Notes: generated by a model not told the origin, from the letters alone. Shown: positions 1 to 8,227, counted from the first letter of the stretch. The stretch: DNA of 24,762 nt from an uncultured Eubacteriales bacterium (GCA_934432725.1 CAKRZE010000023.1:1-24762); one strand, 5' to 3'. Translations and numbers: made by a program.

Positions 1-746
1 CCCAGCACCTCCGGCGAATCCGAAAACAGCGTGAACCGGAAAAACACCGGCTCCCTGTCCGCGCCGGGAAACCCGATGCTTTTCTGAAGCAGCGCAAACC
101 GCGTCATGCTCTCATCCCCTGTCGGCACCTCGCACACGGCGACAATCTTCAGATCATATTTGGCAAGCAGTGCGCGAAAGCCGGTCAGTATGCCGTCTGT
201 GCTGTTTTCCATCGGCAGAATACACATGCGGGCGCGCGCCGCAGATACCGTCTCGCAGACGCCGGAAAAGCTGTCCGCATAGAGCGCGGTCGGGTCATGC
301 AGCATACCGGAAAAACGCCTGTACGCCTCATCCGCATACAGATTGTCAAGATACGCCACCCGATCCGGGCTTTCCTCCGGCGCCTCCCGGAACAGCCGGT
401 GGGAAAGAGCCGCGAAGGTGCGGCAATCCTCCCACCCGGAAAGCTTTGCCAGAATGCGGCAGAGATACGCGCGCTCCAGAATCCCCACAGCACGCTCCAG
501 CGCAGAGAGCTGCCCGGAGGTAAAGGCAAACGCGGCATCCTGCCCCGGTCTGACCGATGCCCGGGCAGTCATCTCCCGATATCTCCGCCGAAAACCGTCG
601 TTTTCCGTGAATTGCGCGGTAAACTCCGGCTCTGCCGCAAGCTGATGCGCCATATCCCACAGGCAGGCGAGTCTTTTTTCGTGTAAATGCAGTCCGGCTG
701 CGGTCAGCTCCAGCATCCGGACCCCAGTTTTTTCATAATCGGACAT
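1..746 (-). CDS. Prephenate dehydratase-like protein, 3' end cut by the window edge
   Basis: I translated this frame by hand. It is open from an ATG-ATG pair (749 or 746) to the left edge, 249 residues with no stop. Residues about 156-210 resemble the prephenate dehydratase fold: an F-x-x-V-C-E-T-V stretch, then ILPMENSTDG (residues 176-185, matching the family's PIENSxEG motif), then a KYDLKIVAVCEV strand. That family converts prephenate to phenylpyruvate in phenylalanine synthesis. The first 150 residues are helix-rich and charged and I do not recognise them. They do not look like a standard AroQ chorismate mutase domain, and a typical dehydratase has its IENS motif much nearer the N-terminus. 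It could be a divergent PheA or a non-enzymatic relative. An in-frame TAA upstream limits the start to ATG749/746. The best Shine-Dalgarno (AAAGGA, 773-778) is 23-26 nt away, see the mini-ORF entry. Confidence 0.55.
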   Translation of the reverse strand, partial: MSDYEKTGVRMLELTAAGLHLHEKRLACLWDMAHQLAAEPEFTAQFTENDGFRRRYREMTARASVRPGQDAAFAFTSGQLSALERAVGILERAYLCRILAKLSGWEDCRTFAALSHRLFREAPEESPDRVAYLDNLYADEAYRRFSGMLHDPTALYADSFSGVCETVSAARARMCILPMENSTDGILTGFRALLAKYDLKIVAVCEVPTGDESMTRFALLQKSIGFPGADREPVFFRFTLFSDSPEVL

Positions 747-766
747 CATAAAGCGGTTTTATGCAT
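746..766 (-). CDS. Possible 6-codon leader ORF overlapping the next start
   Basis: AAAGGA at 773-778 is 6 nt from an ATG at 764-766, which opens a frame encoding MHKTAL. Its TGA (746-748) overlaps both ATG codons of the prephenate dehydratase-like gene. The layout would suit translational coupling, but chance or an unnoticed frameshift at the true N-terminus is equally possible. Confidence 0.2.
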   Translation of the reverse strand: MHKTAL

Positions 767-1220
767 GGAGCATCCTTTCGGAATCGTCTGAAATCAAGTC
801 CGGTCCTCCCCGCGCCCGGCGCCCCATCTGCAGCGCTTCCGGCAGCCCGCGCCTCCGGGGGCAAGCCAAAACGGACACGGGAATATAAGCCTTCCGCGCA
901 TGCCGGGCGAGCGGGCAGCATCCGGCGAACACCGTTCCCTCCGCCCCCGGTCGGAGCGGTCGGCGGGTGTTCGCAGCGCCGCAGAAACTCCGTTCGCCCC
1001 CGCAAAACCCCAAGGCAGCCCGAAGGAGAATCGGCAAGGGCATGTGCAGATGCGGAGGACCCTTTCCCGCACGCCCGCGGCAGCCCGCACGGACAGGCGT
1101 CTTACCGCCGGGTGTTCCCCTGCGGCAGCCCGCACAGGCAGCCGGCTTTCCCGAAGAAGCGCGGGCAGCCCTTGCGTCCCCCGGGTTTGCCCGGACCTGC
1201 CCGGGGAGCTGCTTCCTCCG
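750..1220. other. Gap between htpG and the prephenate dehydratase-like gene
   Basis: GC-rich stretch without a convincing gene. A 7-bp inverted repeat (1179-1185 with 1200-1206, CCCCGGG/CCCGGGG) lies 15 nt past the htpG stop but has no T-run, so it is only a weak terminator candidate. A short direct repeat built on CGGCAGCCCGCAC occurs near 1078 and 1121. No clear promoter was found for the gene to the left. Confidence 0.5.
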
Positions 1221-3104
1221 TCAGCTCATCTGCTTTTCCAGCATGCCGAAGCTGTCGGAGAGGAACGAGCGAAGCTCCTCCGCCGTCAGCTGACGCTGTG
1301 CCAGAAGCGCAAGCGTATACACCTGCTTTGCGGTTTTTTCGGCATCCTCCGCGCCGCTCTCCGCCTTTTCTCCGAGCCTGCGGATCAGGGAGCTGTTCGC
1401 GTTGAGCACCAGCGTTGCCTCCTGCGGCATCGCGGGGGCATCCTCTCCGCTTCCCATGGCATACATCCGCATCATATCCTCAAAGCGGCGGTTCTGCTCC
1501 GAAATATTCAGAATTGCGGGCACGGCGGCATCCTTCAGGTTCTGATAGGAAACGCCGAGCTTGTCGTTTCCGCTGACCTTTTTGAACAGCGCCGTCAGAG
1601 CCTCGCTGGAGTATTCCTCGCCCTCTCCCTTCAGTGCGCCGGCGATATCGGAGTCAACCCGGTAGAACTTAATACTCCGGTCCCCCTCGACCGTGCCGAT
1701 AAACTGCGCGTCGATCAGCTTGTCAAGCAGCACCACCTTGATGTCCTGCGCGTTAAACATGGAAATATACTGCGCCTGCGCCACCTTGTCGGAGGCATAG
1801 TACACCACATTCTCATGCTTTGCCTTCGCGTCCTCCAGATATTCGTCAACCGTCATGAAGGTCCCGTCGGTCAGCGGCAGAAGCACGTAATTCTTCACGC
1901 GATCATAGAATTTACGGTCCCGGAGGCAGGCATACTCCACAAACGTTTTCAGCTCGTTCCAGAGCTTTTCATACTTCTCACGCTCCGTAGAGAACAGGGA
2001 GATCAGCTTATCCGCAACCTTTTTGGTAATATGCGCCGAGATCTTCGCCACATACCCGCTGTTCTGCAAATAGCTTCTGGACACGTTCAGGGGAAGCTCC
2101 GGGCAGTCCAGAACGCCCTTGAGCATCAGAAGATACTCCGGAATGACCTCCTTGATGTTATCCGCCACAAATACCTGATTGTAGTACAGCTTAACCTGTC
2201 CCTCCAGGCTCTCATATTCGTGGTTGATGCGCGGGAAGTACAGAATCCCGCGGAAATTCAACGGATAATCCGCATTGAGGTGAATATAAAACAGCGGATC
2301 GCGGTAATCCCCGAACACCTTATGATAAAAGTCCAGATACTCCTGCTCGGTGCAGTCCGAGGGATTCTTCTGCCACAGAGGATGCGTGTCGTTGATCGGC
2401 TTGGGAGCCTCCGGCTCTGCAGCTCCGTCCTCCGGCTTCTTTTCCTCGTCCGGCTTTTTCTCACCCTCAAAATAGATCTCGACCGGCATGAACGCGCAGT
2501 ATTTGTGCAGAATCTCAAGCAGCTTGCCGTCCTCCAGATACTCCTCCTCGCCCTCGCAAATGTGCATCACGACGTCGGTGCCGCGCTCCGTTTTGTCGTA
2601 ATCCGCAGTGATCTCATATTCGCCCGCATCCGTACAGCTCCATTTCACGGCAGGCGCGCCGGTATACGAGCGCGTGATGATATCCACGCTGTCGCTGACC
2701 ATGAAGGAGGAATAGAAGCCCAGCCCGAAATGCCCGATGATGCCGTTCTTTGCCGCATCCTGCGATTCGCCCTCATATTTCTGAATGAAGTCCAGAGCGC
2801 CGGACAGAGCGATCTGACAGATGTATTTCTTCAGCTCCTCCTCTGTCATGCCGATGCCGTTATCGGAAACCGTGACGGTTTTTGCTTCCTTATCCGCACG
2901 GACGGTAATCCTGAAGTCGGTTCCGATATCGGACACCTGCCCCAGAGACTCCAGCCGCTTCAGCTTCGTCACGGCATCGCAGGCATTGGACACAATCTCG
3001 CGCAGGAAAATTTCCTTTTCGGAATACAGCCATTTTTTAATGATCGGAAAAATATGTTCCGTCTGGACGGAAATCCCGCCCTTTTCCGTTTTTTGTTCAC
3101 TCAT
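1221..3104 (-). CDS. htpG: Molecular chaperone HtpG (bacterial Hsp90)
   Basis: A 627-residue cytosolic ATP-dependent chaperone dimer of the Hsp90 family, full length for bacterial HtpG. The N-terminal GHKL ATPase shows EIVSNACDA (residues 36-44), DNGIGM (81-86) and the lid/glycine motif GHFGLGF (124-130). A short acidic, proline- and lysine-rich linker lies at about 213-235, followed by the middle domain with LNVSRSYLQ, the region that carries the ATP-contacting arginine in the family, and a C-terminal dimerisation part. The start is set by GAAAGG 11 nt upstream of the ATG. It has its own promoter and no functional tie to the purine genes. I saw no CIRCE element (the HrcA operator) in the leader, so heat-shock control by HrcA is not supported here. 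Confidence 0.97.
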   Translation of the reverse strand: MSEQKTEKGGISVQTEHIFPIIKKWLYSEKEIFLREIVSNACDAVTKLKRLESLGQVSDIGTDFRITVRADKEAKTVTVSDNGIGMTEEELKKYICQIALSGALDFIQKYEGESQDAAKNGIIGHFGLGFYSSFMVSDSVDIITRSYTGAPAVKWSCTDAGEYEITADYDKTERGTDVVMHICEGEEEYLEDGKLLEILHKYCAFMPVEIYFEGEKKPDEEKKPEDGAAEPEAPKPINDTHPLWQKNPSDCTEQEYLDFYHKVFGDYRDPLFYIHLNADYPLNFRGILYFPRINHEYESLEGQVKLYYNQVFVADNIKEVIPEYLLMLKGVLDCPELPLNVSRSYLQNSGYVAKISAHITKKVADKLISLFSTEREKYEKLWNELKTFVEYACLRDRKFYDRVKNYVLLPLTDGTFMTVDEYLEDAKAKHENVVYYASDKVAQAQYISMFNAQDIKVVLLDKLIDAQFIGTVEGDRSIKFYRVDSDIAGALKGEGEEYSSEALTALFKKVSGNDKLGVSYQNLKDAAVPAILNISEQNRRFEDMMRMYAMGSGEDAPAMPQEATLVLNANSSLIRRLGEKAESGAEDAEKTAKQVYTLALLAQRQLTAEELRSFLSDSFGMLEKQMS

Positions 3105-3165
3105 ATCAATCGCTAACCTTTCCGCTTGACCGCCGGAGGAACCGGACGGTTTTTAATATATTATA

Positions 3166-3194
3166 ATTTTAGCCGTTATTTTTGTATGTTTCAA
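3166..3194 (-). promoter_or_regulatory. Sigma-A-type promoter of htpG
   Basis: On the minus strand TTGAAA (3189-3194) and TAAAAT (3166-3171) are separated by 17 bp inside the only AT-rich patch of this gap, giving a leader of about 55 nt before the htpG ATG. A TATAAT overlaps just downstream but would need a 23-bp spacer. Confidence 0.6.
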
Positions 3195-3261
3195 GACATA
3201 ATTGTTAAATTTCGGTCATCCGCAGCCGTGCTTCCCCATGCAGCCTGCCGGAAGCGGACGA

Positions 3262-3632
3262 AAAAGAGCAAAACGGCGGGAATCGGCTCAAAATCCCCCG
3301 GCAAACGAAAGCCAAGCTTCCGGAAAGCCGCCGACCGCCCGAACTCCGGGAGCTTGCCTGCCGCAGGGCGCACCGTGCGTTCCGGCAGAAGCTCCCACCC
3401 AGCCGAAGCTCTGCGTTAACCCCGTTATGCCGGGTCAACCCATACGGAAAAGCACAAACCCGTGGAAATCGGCTCAAAATCCCCCGGCAGACGGAAGCCA
3501 AGCTTCCGGAAAGCCGCCGACCGTGCGGACCTCGGGCGCCTGTCCGTCACAGGCGCACCGTGCGTTCCGGCAGAAGCTCCCACCCAGCCGAAGCTCTGCG
3601 GCAACCCCGATATGCGGTCAACCTATACGGAG
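3262..3632. repeat. Tandem direct repeat, two copies of about 186 bp
   Basis: Copy 1 (about 3262-3447) and copy 2 (about 3448-3632) share long near-identical blocks, including AATCGGCTCAAAATCCCCCG (at 3281 and 3467), GCTTCCGGAAAGCCGCCGAC, and a block from CACCGTGCGTTCCGGCAGAA to CCGAAGCTCTGCG. They differ by point changes and small indels, mostly in the middle and at the 3' end. The repeat has no protein-coding look on either strand. Confidence 0.85.
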
Positions 3633-4080
3633 GTGTCTTGACGCGGTCTGACGGGACGCCCTCACCATGGCGTCCTCCCGGAAAGAACACGGTCCGGAGC
3701 GCCCGAAAAGCAGCCCGACCTCTTTCCCGCCCCGCAAAGCCGGAGCAATTCCGTCTCCGTACCTGCGTTTTCCGCAACCCAGCCGCCCAAATCCGATGGC
3801 AGAGCGCGTCACGGCAGGAAGCCCGGTCCTTATAAAGCCCCGCAGGGCGGCGCAGAAAAACCCTGCCGGAAAGCCGTCCCGAATCCGACTGCCGGGAACC
3901 CGCCCGATGGGGAGTCCGTCTGCAAAACCCTCCCGTACCACTTCCGGCTTTTCTGCTTCATCCGGGGAAAAGCAGCCTGCTCCCATCGAAAAAAATCCAA
4001 GCAGCCGCACCCCCACAGCGATCCGCCCCGCTCCCGCAAAACACTCCCGGCACCAAGCCCGGGAACCGCTGCCTGCAACG

Positions 4081-4122
4081 TAAAACAAACCGCCCCGCAG
4101 ACCCATTTCCGCAGGGCGGTTT
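4081..4122 (-). terminator. Intrinsic terminator downstream of fhs
   Basis: On the minus strand AAACCGCCCTGC (4111-4122) pairs with GCGGGGCGGTTT (4087-4098), 12 positions with one mismatch, across a 12-nt loop. The 3' arm ends in TTTGTTTTA. It lies about 210 nt past the fhs stop. Confidence 0.75.
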
Positions 4123-4184
4123 ATCCTTCAAAGCTTTGACATATCCCGAAAAGCGCCGGTTTTCTCCCCCCGGCAGCTCTGTGT

Positions 4185-4270
4185 GTGCAGGCGATGCCTC
4201 CGTGCGCAGACGATGCTCTCCGTTCGCAGACGATGCTCTTCACACGCAGACGATGCTCTCCATGCGCAGA
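4185..4270. repeat. 20-bp tandem repeat, about four copies
   Basis: Unit CGCAGACGATGCTCTCCGTT starts at 4205, 4225 and 4245, with a degenerate copy before (from about 4185) and a partial copy after (4265-4270). The core CGCAGACGATGCTCT is strictly kept in three units and the last four to five bases vary. It lies between the fhs stop and its terminator, so it would be transcribed in the fhs 3' UTR. Confidence 0.85.
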
Positions 4271-4328
4271 CGGACGGCACCGCGTGCCGGAGTGCTCCTA
4301 TGTTACGCTCCCGGGCTTCGGCGCGTCC

Positions 4329-5999
4329 TTAAAACAGCCCCGAGATCCTGCCGTTTTCGTCTACATCGATCCGCTCTGCGGCAGGCGCCTTCGGAAGCCC
4401 CGGCATGGTCATGATGTCCCCCGTCAGCGCAACCACAAAGCCCGCACCGGCGGATACCCGCACATTTTTGACCGTGACGGTAAAGTGCTCCGGCGCTCCG
4501 AGCTTCGCAGGATCATCCGAAAAGCTGTACTGCGTTTTCGCCATGCAGACCGGAAGCCGTCCGAAGCCCAGCTCGGTCAGGCGCTTCATCTGCTTTTCCG
4601 CCTGCGGCAGGAATACAACGCCGTCTCCGCGGTAGACCTCCGTCACAATCGCGCGGATCTTATCGGCAATCGGAGCCTCTGTGTCATACGCAAACCGGAA
4701 CTCCGGCGTTTCCTCTTCGCAGAGCCGGACGACCTCCCGGGCAAGCGCCTCGCCGCCCTCGCCGCCCTTTGCCCAGACCTCGGACAGGACCGCGTTGACT
4801 CCGAGCGCACGGCACTTTTCCATAATCATCGCAAGCTCCGCCTCCGTGTCCGTCGGGAAGCGGTTAACGGCAACCACCGACGGCAGTCCGTACACGTCCC
4901 GGATGTTGGAAACATGGCGCATAAGGTTCGGAAGTCCCCTCTCAAGCGCCGCGAGGTCCTCTTTTCCAAGCTCCGCCTTTGAAAGACCCCCGTGCATCTT
5001 CAGCGCGCGCACCGTGGCAACCACAACGACCGCAGAGGGCAAAAGTCCCGCCGCTCTGCACTTGATGTCCAGAAACTTCTCTGCGCCGAGGTCTGCACCG
5101 AAGCCGGCCTCGGTCACCGCATAGTCCCCGAGCTTCAGCGCCATCCGCGTTGCCATCACCGAATTGCACCCGTGCGCGATATTGGCAAACGGACCGCCGT
5201 GAACCAGCGCCGGCGTCCCCTCCAGCGTCTGCACCAGATTGGGCTTGAGCGCATCCTTCAGAAGCGCCGCCATTGCACCGACGGCTCCGAGGTCCTTGGC
5301 CGTCACCGGCTCCTCGTCATACGTATAGCCGACCACGATCCGCGCCAGCCGCTCCTTCAGATCGGCAATTGAGGAGGACAGGCAGAAAACCGCCATGATC
5401 TCGGATGCCACCGTAATATCAAAGCCGTCCTCGCGCGGCACGCCGTTGACTCTTCCTCCGATTCCGTCAACCACAAAGCGGAGCTGGCGGTCGTTCATGT
5501 CCACGCACCGCTTCCATGTGATCCTGCGCGGATCGATCCGGAGAGCGTTGCCCTGATAGATATGGTTGTCCAGCATCGCCGCAAGCAGGTTGTTTGCCGC
5601 GCCGATCGCATGGAAATCTCCCGTAAAGTGAAGGTTGATATCCTCCATCGGGACGACCTGCGCATAGCCGCCGCCCGCAGCTCCCCCCTTGATGCCGAAC
5701 ACGGGGCCGAGCGAAGGCTCGCGCAGTGCCGTCACCGCGTTTTTCCCGATCCGTCTCAGACCGTCCGCCAGACCGATTGTCGTGGTGGTCTTTCCCTCTC
5801 CCGCCGGCGTCGGCGTGATTGCGGTGACCAGAATCAGCCTGCCGTTGCGCCGGGAGTCCTCCGAAAGCAGGGAGCAGTCGATTTTTGCCTTATATTTGCC
5901 GTATTGCTCAAGGTATTTTTCATCGATTCCGGCTGTCCGGGCAATTTCCGTAATCGGACGGAGCGGCGTGGACTGTGCGATCTCAATATCTGTTTTCAT
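4329..5999 (-). CDS. fhs: Formate-tetrahydrofolate ligase
   Basis: A 556-residue enzyme, the usual length, joining formate to tetrahydrofolate with ATP to give 10-formyl-THF in the cytosol. Visible motifs are the P-loop-like TPTPAGEGKTTT (residues 62-73), EPSLGPVFGIKGGAAGGG (94-111), and downstream HGGPFANIAHGCNS and EAGFGADLGAEKF, all signatures of the family. The frame stays open upstream to about 6794, but family length, the N-terminal MKTDIEIAQ and GGAAAGGA 10 nt upstream fix the start at 5999. Its product is the formyl donor for PurN and the AICAR transformylase encoded upstream in the same cluster, which explains its place here. It lies between two intrinsic terminators (6118-6144 and 4081-4122) and I found no clear promoter in between, so it may depend on read-through from guaB. 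Confidence 0.97.
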   Translation of the reverse strand: MKTDIEIAQSTPLRPITEIARTAGIDEKYLEQYGKYKAKIDCSLLSEDSRRNGRLILVTAITPTPAGEGKTTTTIGLADGLRRIGKNAVTALREPSLGPVFGIKGGAAGGGYAQVVPMEDINLHFTGDFHAIGAANNLLAAMLDNHIYQGNALRIDPRRITWKRCVDMNDRQLRFVVDGIGGRVNGVPREDGFDITVASEIMAVFCLSSSIADLKERLARIVVGYTYDEEPVTAKDLGAVGAMAALLKDALKPNLVQTLEGTPALVHGGPFANIAHGCNSVMATRMALKLGDYAVTEAGFGADLGAEKFLDIKCRAAGLLPSAVVVVATVRALKMHGGLSKAELGKEDLAALERGLPNLMRHVSNIRDVYGLPSVVAVNRFPTDTEAELAMIMEKCRALGVNAVLSEVWAKGGEGGEALAREVVRLCEEETPEFRFAYDTEAPIADKIRAIVTEVYRGDGVVFLPQAEKQMKRLTELGFGRLPVCMAKTQYSFSDDPAKLGAPEHFTVTVKNVRVSAGAGFVVALTGDIMTMPGLPKAPAAERIDVDENGRISGLF

Positions 6000-6664
6000 A
6001 CGGTAGCAATCCTTTCCGAAGGTCAAAGCTCCGGCAGAACGAAAGCCGGGCTTGGATTTGTTTGCTTCTCCAAAGCTCCTGTGCGGCGGAAACCGCCGGA
6101 GGGCGTCTGTCTGCAAAGAAAAAAGGCGGAAGCACGCTCCGCCTGCGCCCGGTGCATTGCGCAGGGCGGCATTCGGCGGCGCCGGGAAGCGGCGGCAGAA
6201 AGCGTCCGAGGGCAGCTCCGAAAACGGCGCTTCCGAACGTATGGCTGTGCCCGGCGCGGCGCGCGAGACGGTTACCCGGCAGCGTCCAAAAGGAGATGCC
6301 GAAAGCGGCGCTTCCGAAGGGCGGGAAGCTCTGCCGAACGCAGACGGAAGCCGAAGCTCCGTGAAAGAGCGCGGTCCGCCGCAAGCAAAGTCCGCAGTGC
6401 GCCTGTCCCTTCCCCTGCGGGAACCCGCCGCAGACCGGCTGTGCTTCCGGCTGAACAGCAGTTTGCAGCGACAGCATATCCGCAGGCAGAGCCGCGCCTC
6501 CCCCTGCCCGGAAATCCGCAGCGGCAGCAGTCCGCCGCAAGCCCCGCGAGCCGGAGCGATCCTCCGTCCGGGAAACCCGCACGGCGGAATCCCCCGGATT
6601 CGGCACGGCGGAGCCTTTTCCCCCGGAAGGCCGCAGCGCTTCAGGCGTGAGCCGGGTCCGAACC
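6000..6664. other. Gap between guaB and fhs
   Basis: GC-rich and without a convincing gene. It holds the terminator at 6118-6144, a small hairpin CGGCGG-AAA-CCGCCG (6084-6098), and an imperfect direct repeat of about 37 nt sharing GGCGCTTCCGAA (copies about 6201-6237 and 6281-6318). No sigma-A promoter for fhs is evident on the minus strand. Confidence 0.5.
6118..6144 (-). terminator. Intrinsic terminator between guaB and fhs
   Basis: On the minus strand AGGCGGA (6138-6144) and TCCGCCT (6124-6130) form a perfect 7-bp stem with a 7-nt loop, followed at once by a run of T (TTTTTTC). It is a textbook rho-independent terminator about 520 nt past the guaB stop. Confidence 0.8.
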
Positions 6665-8167
6665 TTATGCCTGCTTGTTTGAGGTCTTCAGCATCACGTC
6701 GTGCGCGCCGCCCTCCACGATGCTGACCGAGGACACCAGCGTCAGCTTTGCCTTTGCCTGAAGCTCCGGAATCGTCAGCGCACCGCAGTTGCACATGGTC
6801 GAACGGACCTTTGCCAGAGAAAGCTGGACGTTGTCGGACAGCTTGCCCGCATACGGCACATAGGAATCCACGCCCTCCTCAAAGGAAAGCTTGGAGGCGC
6901 CGCCGAGGTCATAGCGCTGCCAGTTGCGCGCACGGTTAGAGCCCTCGCCCCAGTATTCCTTCATCAGCGTCCCGTTGACGTTTACCTTCTGCGAGGGGCT
7001 TTCGTCAAAGCGTGCAAAATACCGTCCGAGCATAATAAAGTCGGCGCCCATGGCAAGCGCCAGCGTCATATGATGGTCGTGCACGATACCGCCGTCGGAG
7101 CAGACCGGAATATAAATCCCGGTTTCGCGGAAATAAGCGTCCCGCGCCGCGCAGACATCGATCAGCGCCGTTGCCTGCCCTCTGCCGATCCCCTTGGTCT
7201 CCCGGGTGATGCAGATAGAGCCGCCGCCGATGCCGACCTTGATAAAGTCCGCGCCGCAGTCTGCAAGGAAGCGGAAGCCCTCCGCATCCACGACATTCCC
7301 CGCGCCGACCTTCACCGAATCTCCGTACTTTTCCCGGATCCATGTGATCGTCCGCTTCTGCCATTCGGAATAGCCCTCGGAGGAGTCGATGCAGAGCACA
7401 TCCGCCCCAGCCTCCACCAGCGCCGGCACACGCTCCGCGTAATCGCGCGTATTGATGCCCGCGCCGACCACATACCGCTTCTGCGCATCCAGAAGCTCGG
7501 TCGGATTCTTTTTGTGCTGGTCATAGTCCTTCCGGAACACAAAGCAGGCAAGCGTGCCGTCCGGACGGACGATCGGAAGCGAATTCAGCTTATGATCCCA
7601 GATGATATCGTTGGCTTCCTTCAGCGTCGTTCCCTCCGGCGCCGTCACAAGCCGGGACAGCGGCGTCATAAACGATGAAACCGGAAGCTCCGGACTCATC
7701 CGGCTGACTCTGTAGTCTCTTCCCGTCACGATTCCGACCAGTCTGCCGTCCGGCGTTCCGTCATCGGTCACAGCAACCGTGGAATGCCCGGTCTCCTCCT
7801 TCAGCTTCAGAACGTCCGAAAGCGTCTGATCCGGACGGATGTTGGAGTCGCTTCTGACAAAGCCCGCCTTAAAGCCCTTGACGCGCGCAACCATCGCAGC
7901 CTCGCTCTCCACGGACTGCGAGCCGTAAATGAAGGACAGTCCGCCCTCCTGCGCCAGCGCGACTGCAAGACGGTCGCCCGAAACCGCCTGCATGACGGCG
8001 GATACCAGCGGAATGTTCAGAGAAAGCGCCGGCTCCTCCCCCGCCCGATAGCGCACAAGCGGCGTTTTCAGCGAAACATTTGCCGGAATGCACTCGGCAG
8101 ACGAATATCCGGGGACAAGCAGATACTCATTGAAGGTATGGGATTGCTCCGTGTAATAATAAGCCAT
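6665..8167 (-). CDS. guaB: Inosine-5'-monophosphate dehydrogenase
   Basis: A 500-residue enzyme oxidising IMP to XMP with NAD+, the committed step to GMP, in the cytosol. The barrel carries the catalytic loop GGGSICITRE with Cys319. A CBS-type insert lies at about 105-220. The mobile flap has NWQRYDLGG with the family's catalytic Arg-Tyr. From memory, the N-terminus (YYxExxHTFNEYLL), the catalytic loop followed by KGIGRGQATA, and the C-terminal VSSVSIVEGGAHDV match the IMPDH of the protist Tritrichomonas foetus closely, where the catalytic cysteine is also numbered 319. It is therefore the T. foetus-like type, not the common Bacillus/E. coli type (GPGSICTTR). The start is at 8167: GAAAGGA 13 nt upstream, N-terminus matching the family. 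An upstream in-frame start would sit across the promoter's -10 box. It has its own promoter. Confidence 0.96.
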   Translation of the reverse strand: MAYYYTEQSHTFNEYLLVPGYSSAECIPANVSLKTPLVRYRAGEEPALSLNIPLVSAVMQAVSGDRLAVALAQEGGLSFIYGSQSVESEAAMVARVKGFKAGFVRSDSNIRPDQTLSDVLKLKEETGHSTVAVTDDGTPDGRLVGIVTGRDYRVSRMSPELPVSSFMTPLSRLVTAPEGTTLKEANDIIWDHKLNSLPIVRPDGTLACFVFRKDYDQHKKNPTELLDAQKRYVVGAGINTRDYAERVPALVEAGADVLCIDSSEGYSEWQKRTITWIREKYGDSVKVGAGNVVDAEGFRFLADCGADFIKVGIGGGSICITRETKGIGRGQATALIDVCAARDAYFRETGIYIPVCSDGGIVHDHHMTLALAMGADFIMLGRYFARFDESPSQKVNVNGTLMKEYWGEGSNRARNWQRYDLGGASKLSFEEGVDSYVPYAGKLSDNVQLSLAKVRSTMCNCGALTIPELQAKAKLTLVSSVSIVEGGAHDVMLKTSNKQA

Positions 8168-8198
8168 GTATTTGTACCGATCCTTTCTTATTCTGATA

Positions 8199-8227
8199 AG
8201 TATACCACAATACCGGAAAAGAATCAA
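8199..8227 (-). promoter_or_regulatory. Sigma-A-type promoter of guaB
   Basis: TTGATT (8222-8227), a 17-bp spacer and TATACT (8199-8204) on the minus strand, in a local AT-rich patch. The expected transcript starts about 25 nt before the guaB ATG, leaving room for the Shine-Dalgarno site but no riboswitch. Confidence 0.75.

Larger units (their letters stand above)
3195..4328. other. 1.1-kb gap between fhs and htpG with repeats and a terminator
   Basis: No open frame here has a plausible Shine-Dalgarno site plus recognisable protein features. The frames translate to Arg/Pro/Ala/Gly-rich low-complexity sequence on both strands. The gap holds the tandem 186-bp repeat (3262-3632), the fhs terminator (4081-4122) and a 20-bp tandem repeat (4185-4270), listed separately. 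Confidence 0.6.

Noticed and set aside
900..3116. 738-aa open frame on the plus strand
   Set aside because: Lies antisense over htpG, whose protein is unmistakable. The product is a mirror of high-GC codon use with no domain or ribosome site.
3618..4106. 162-aa minus-strand frame in the fhs/htpG gap
   Set aside because: Gly/Arg/Phe-rich, overlaps the tandem repeat and the fhs terminator, has no Shine-Dalgarno site and no family resemblance.
6000..6117. Second ZTP or a THF riboswitch in the fhs leader
   Set aside because: None of the ZTP hallmark blocks (GTGG-hairpin, CCGCCTGGGCA-type end) or THF riboswitch elements is present.
5999..6794. N-terminal extension of fhs (open frame continues to 6794)
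   Set aside because: The extra residues are low complexity, span the terminator at 6118-6144 and overlap guaB. The family length fits the start at 5999.
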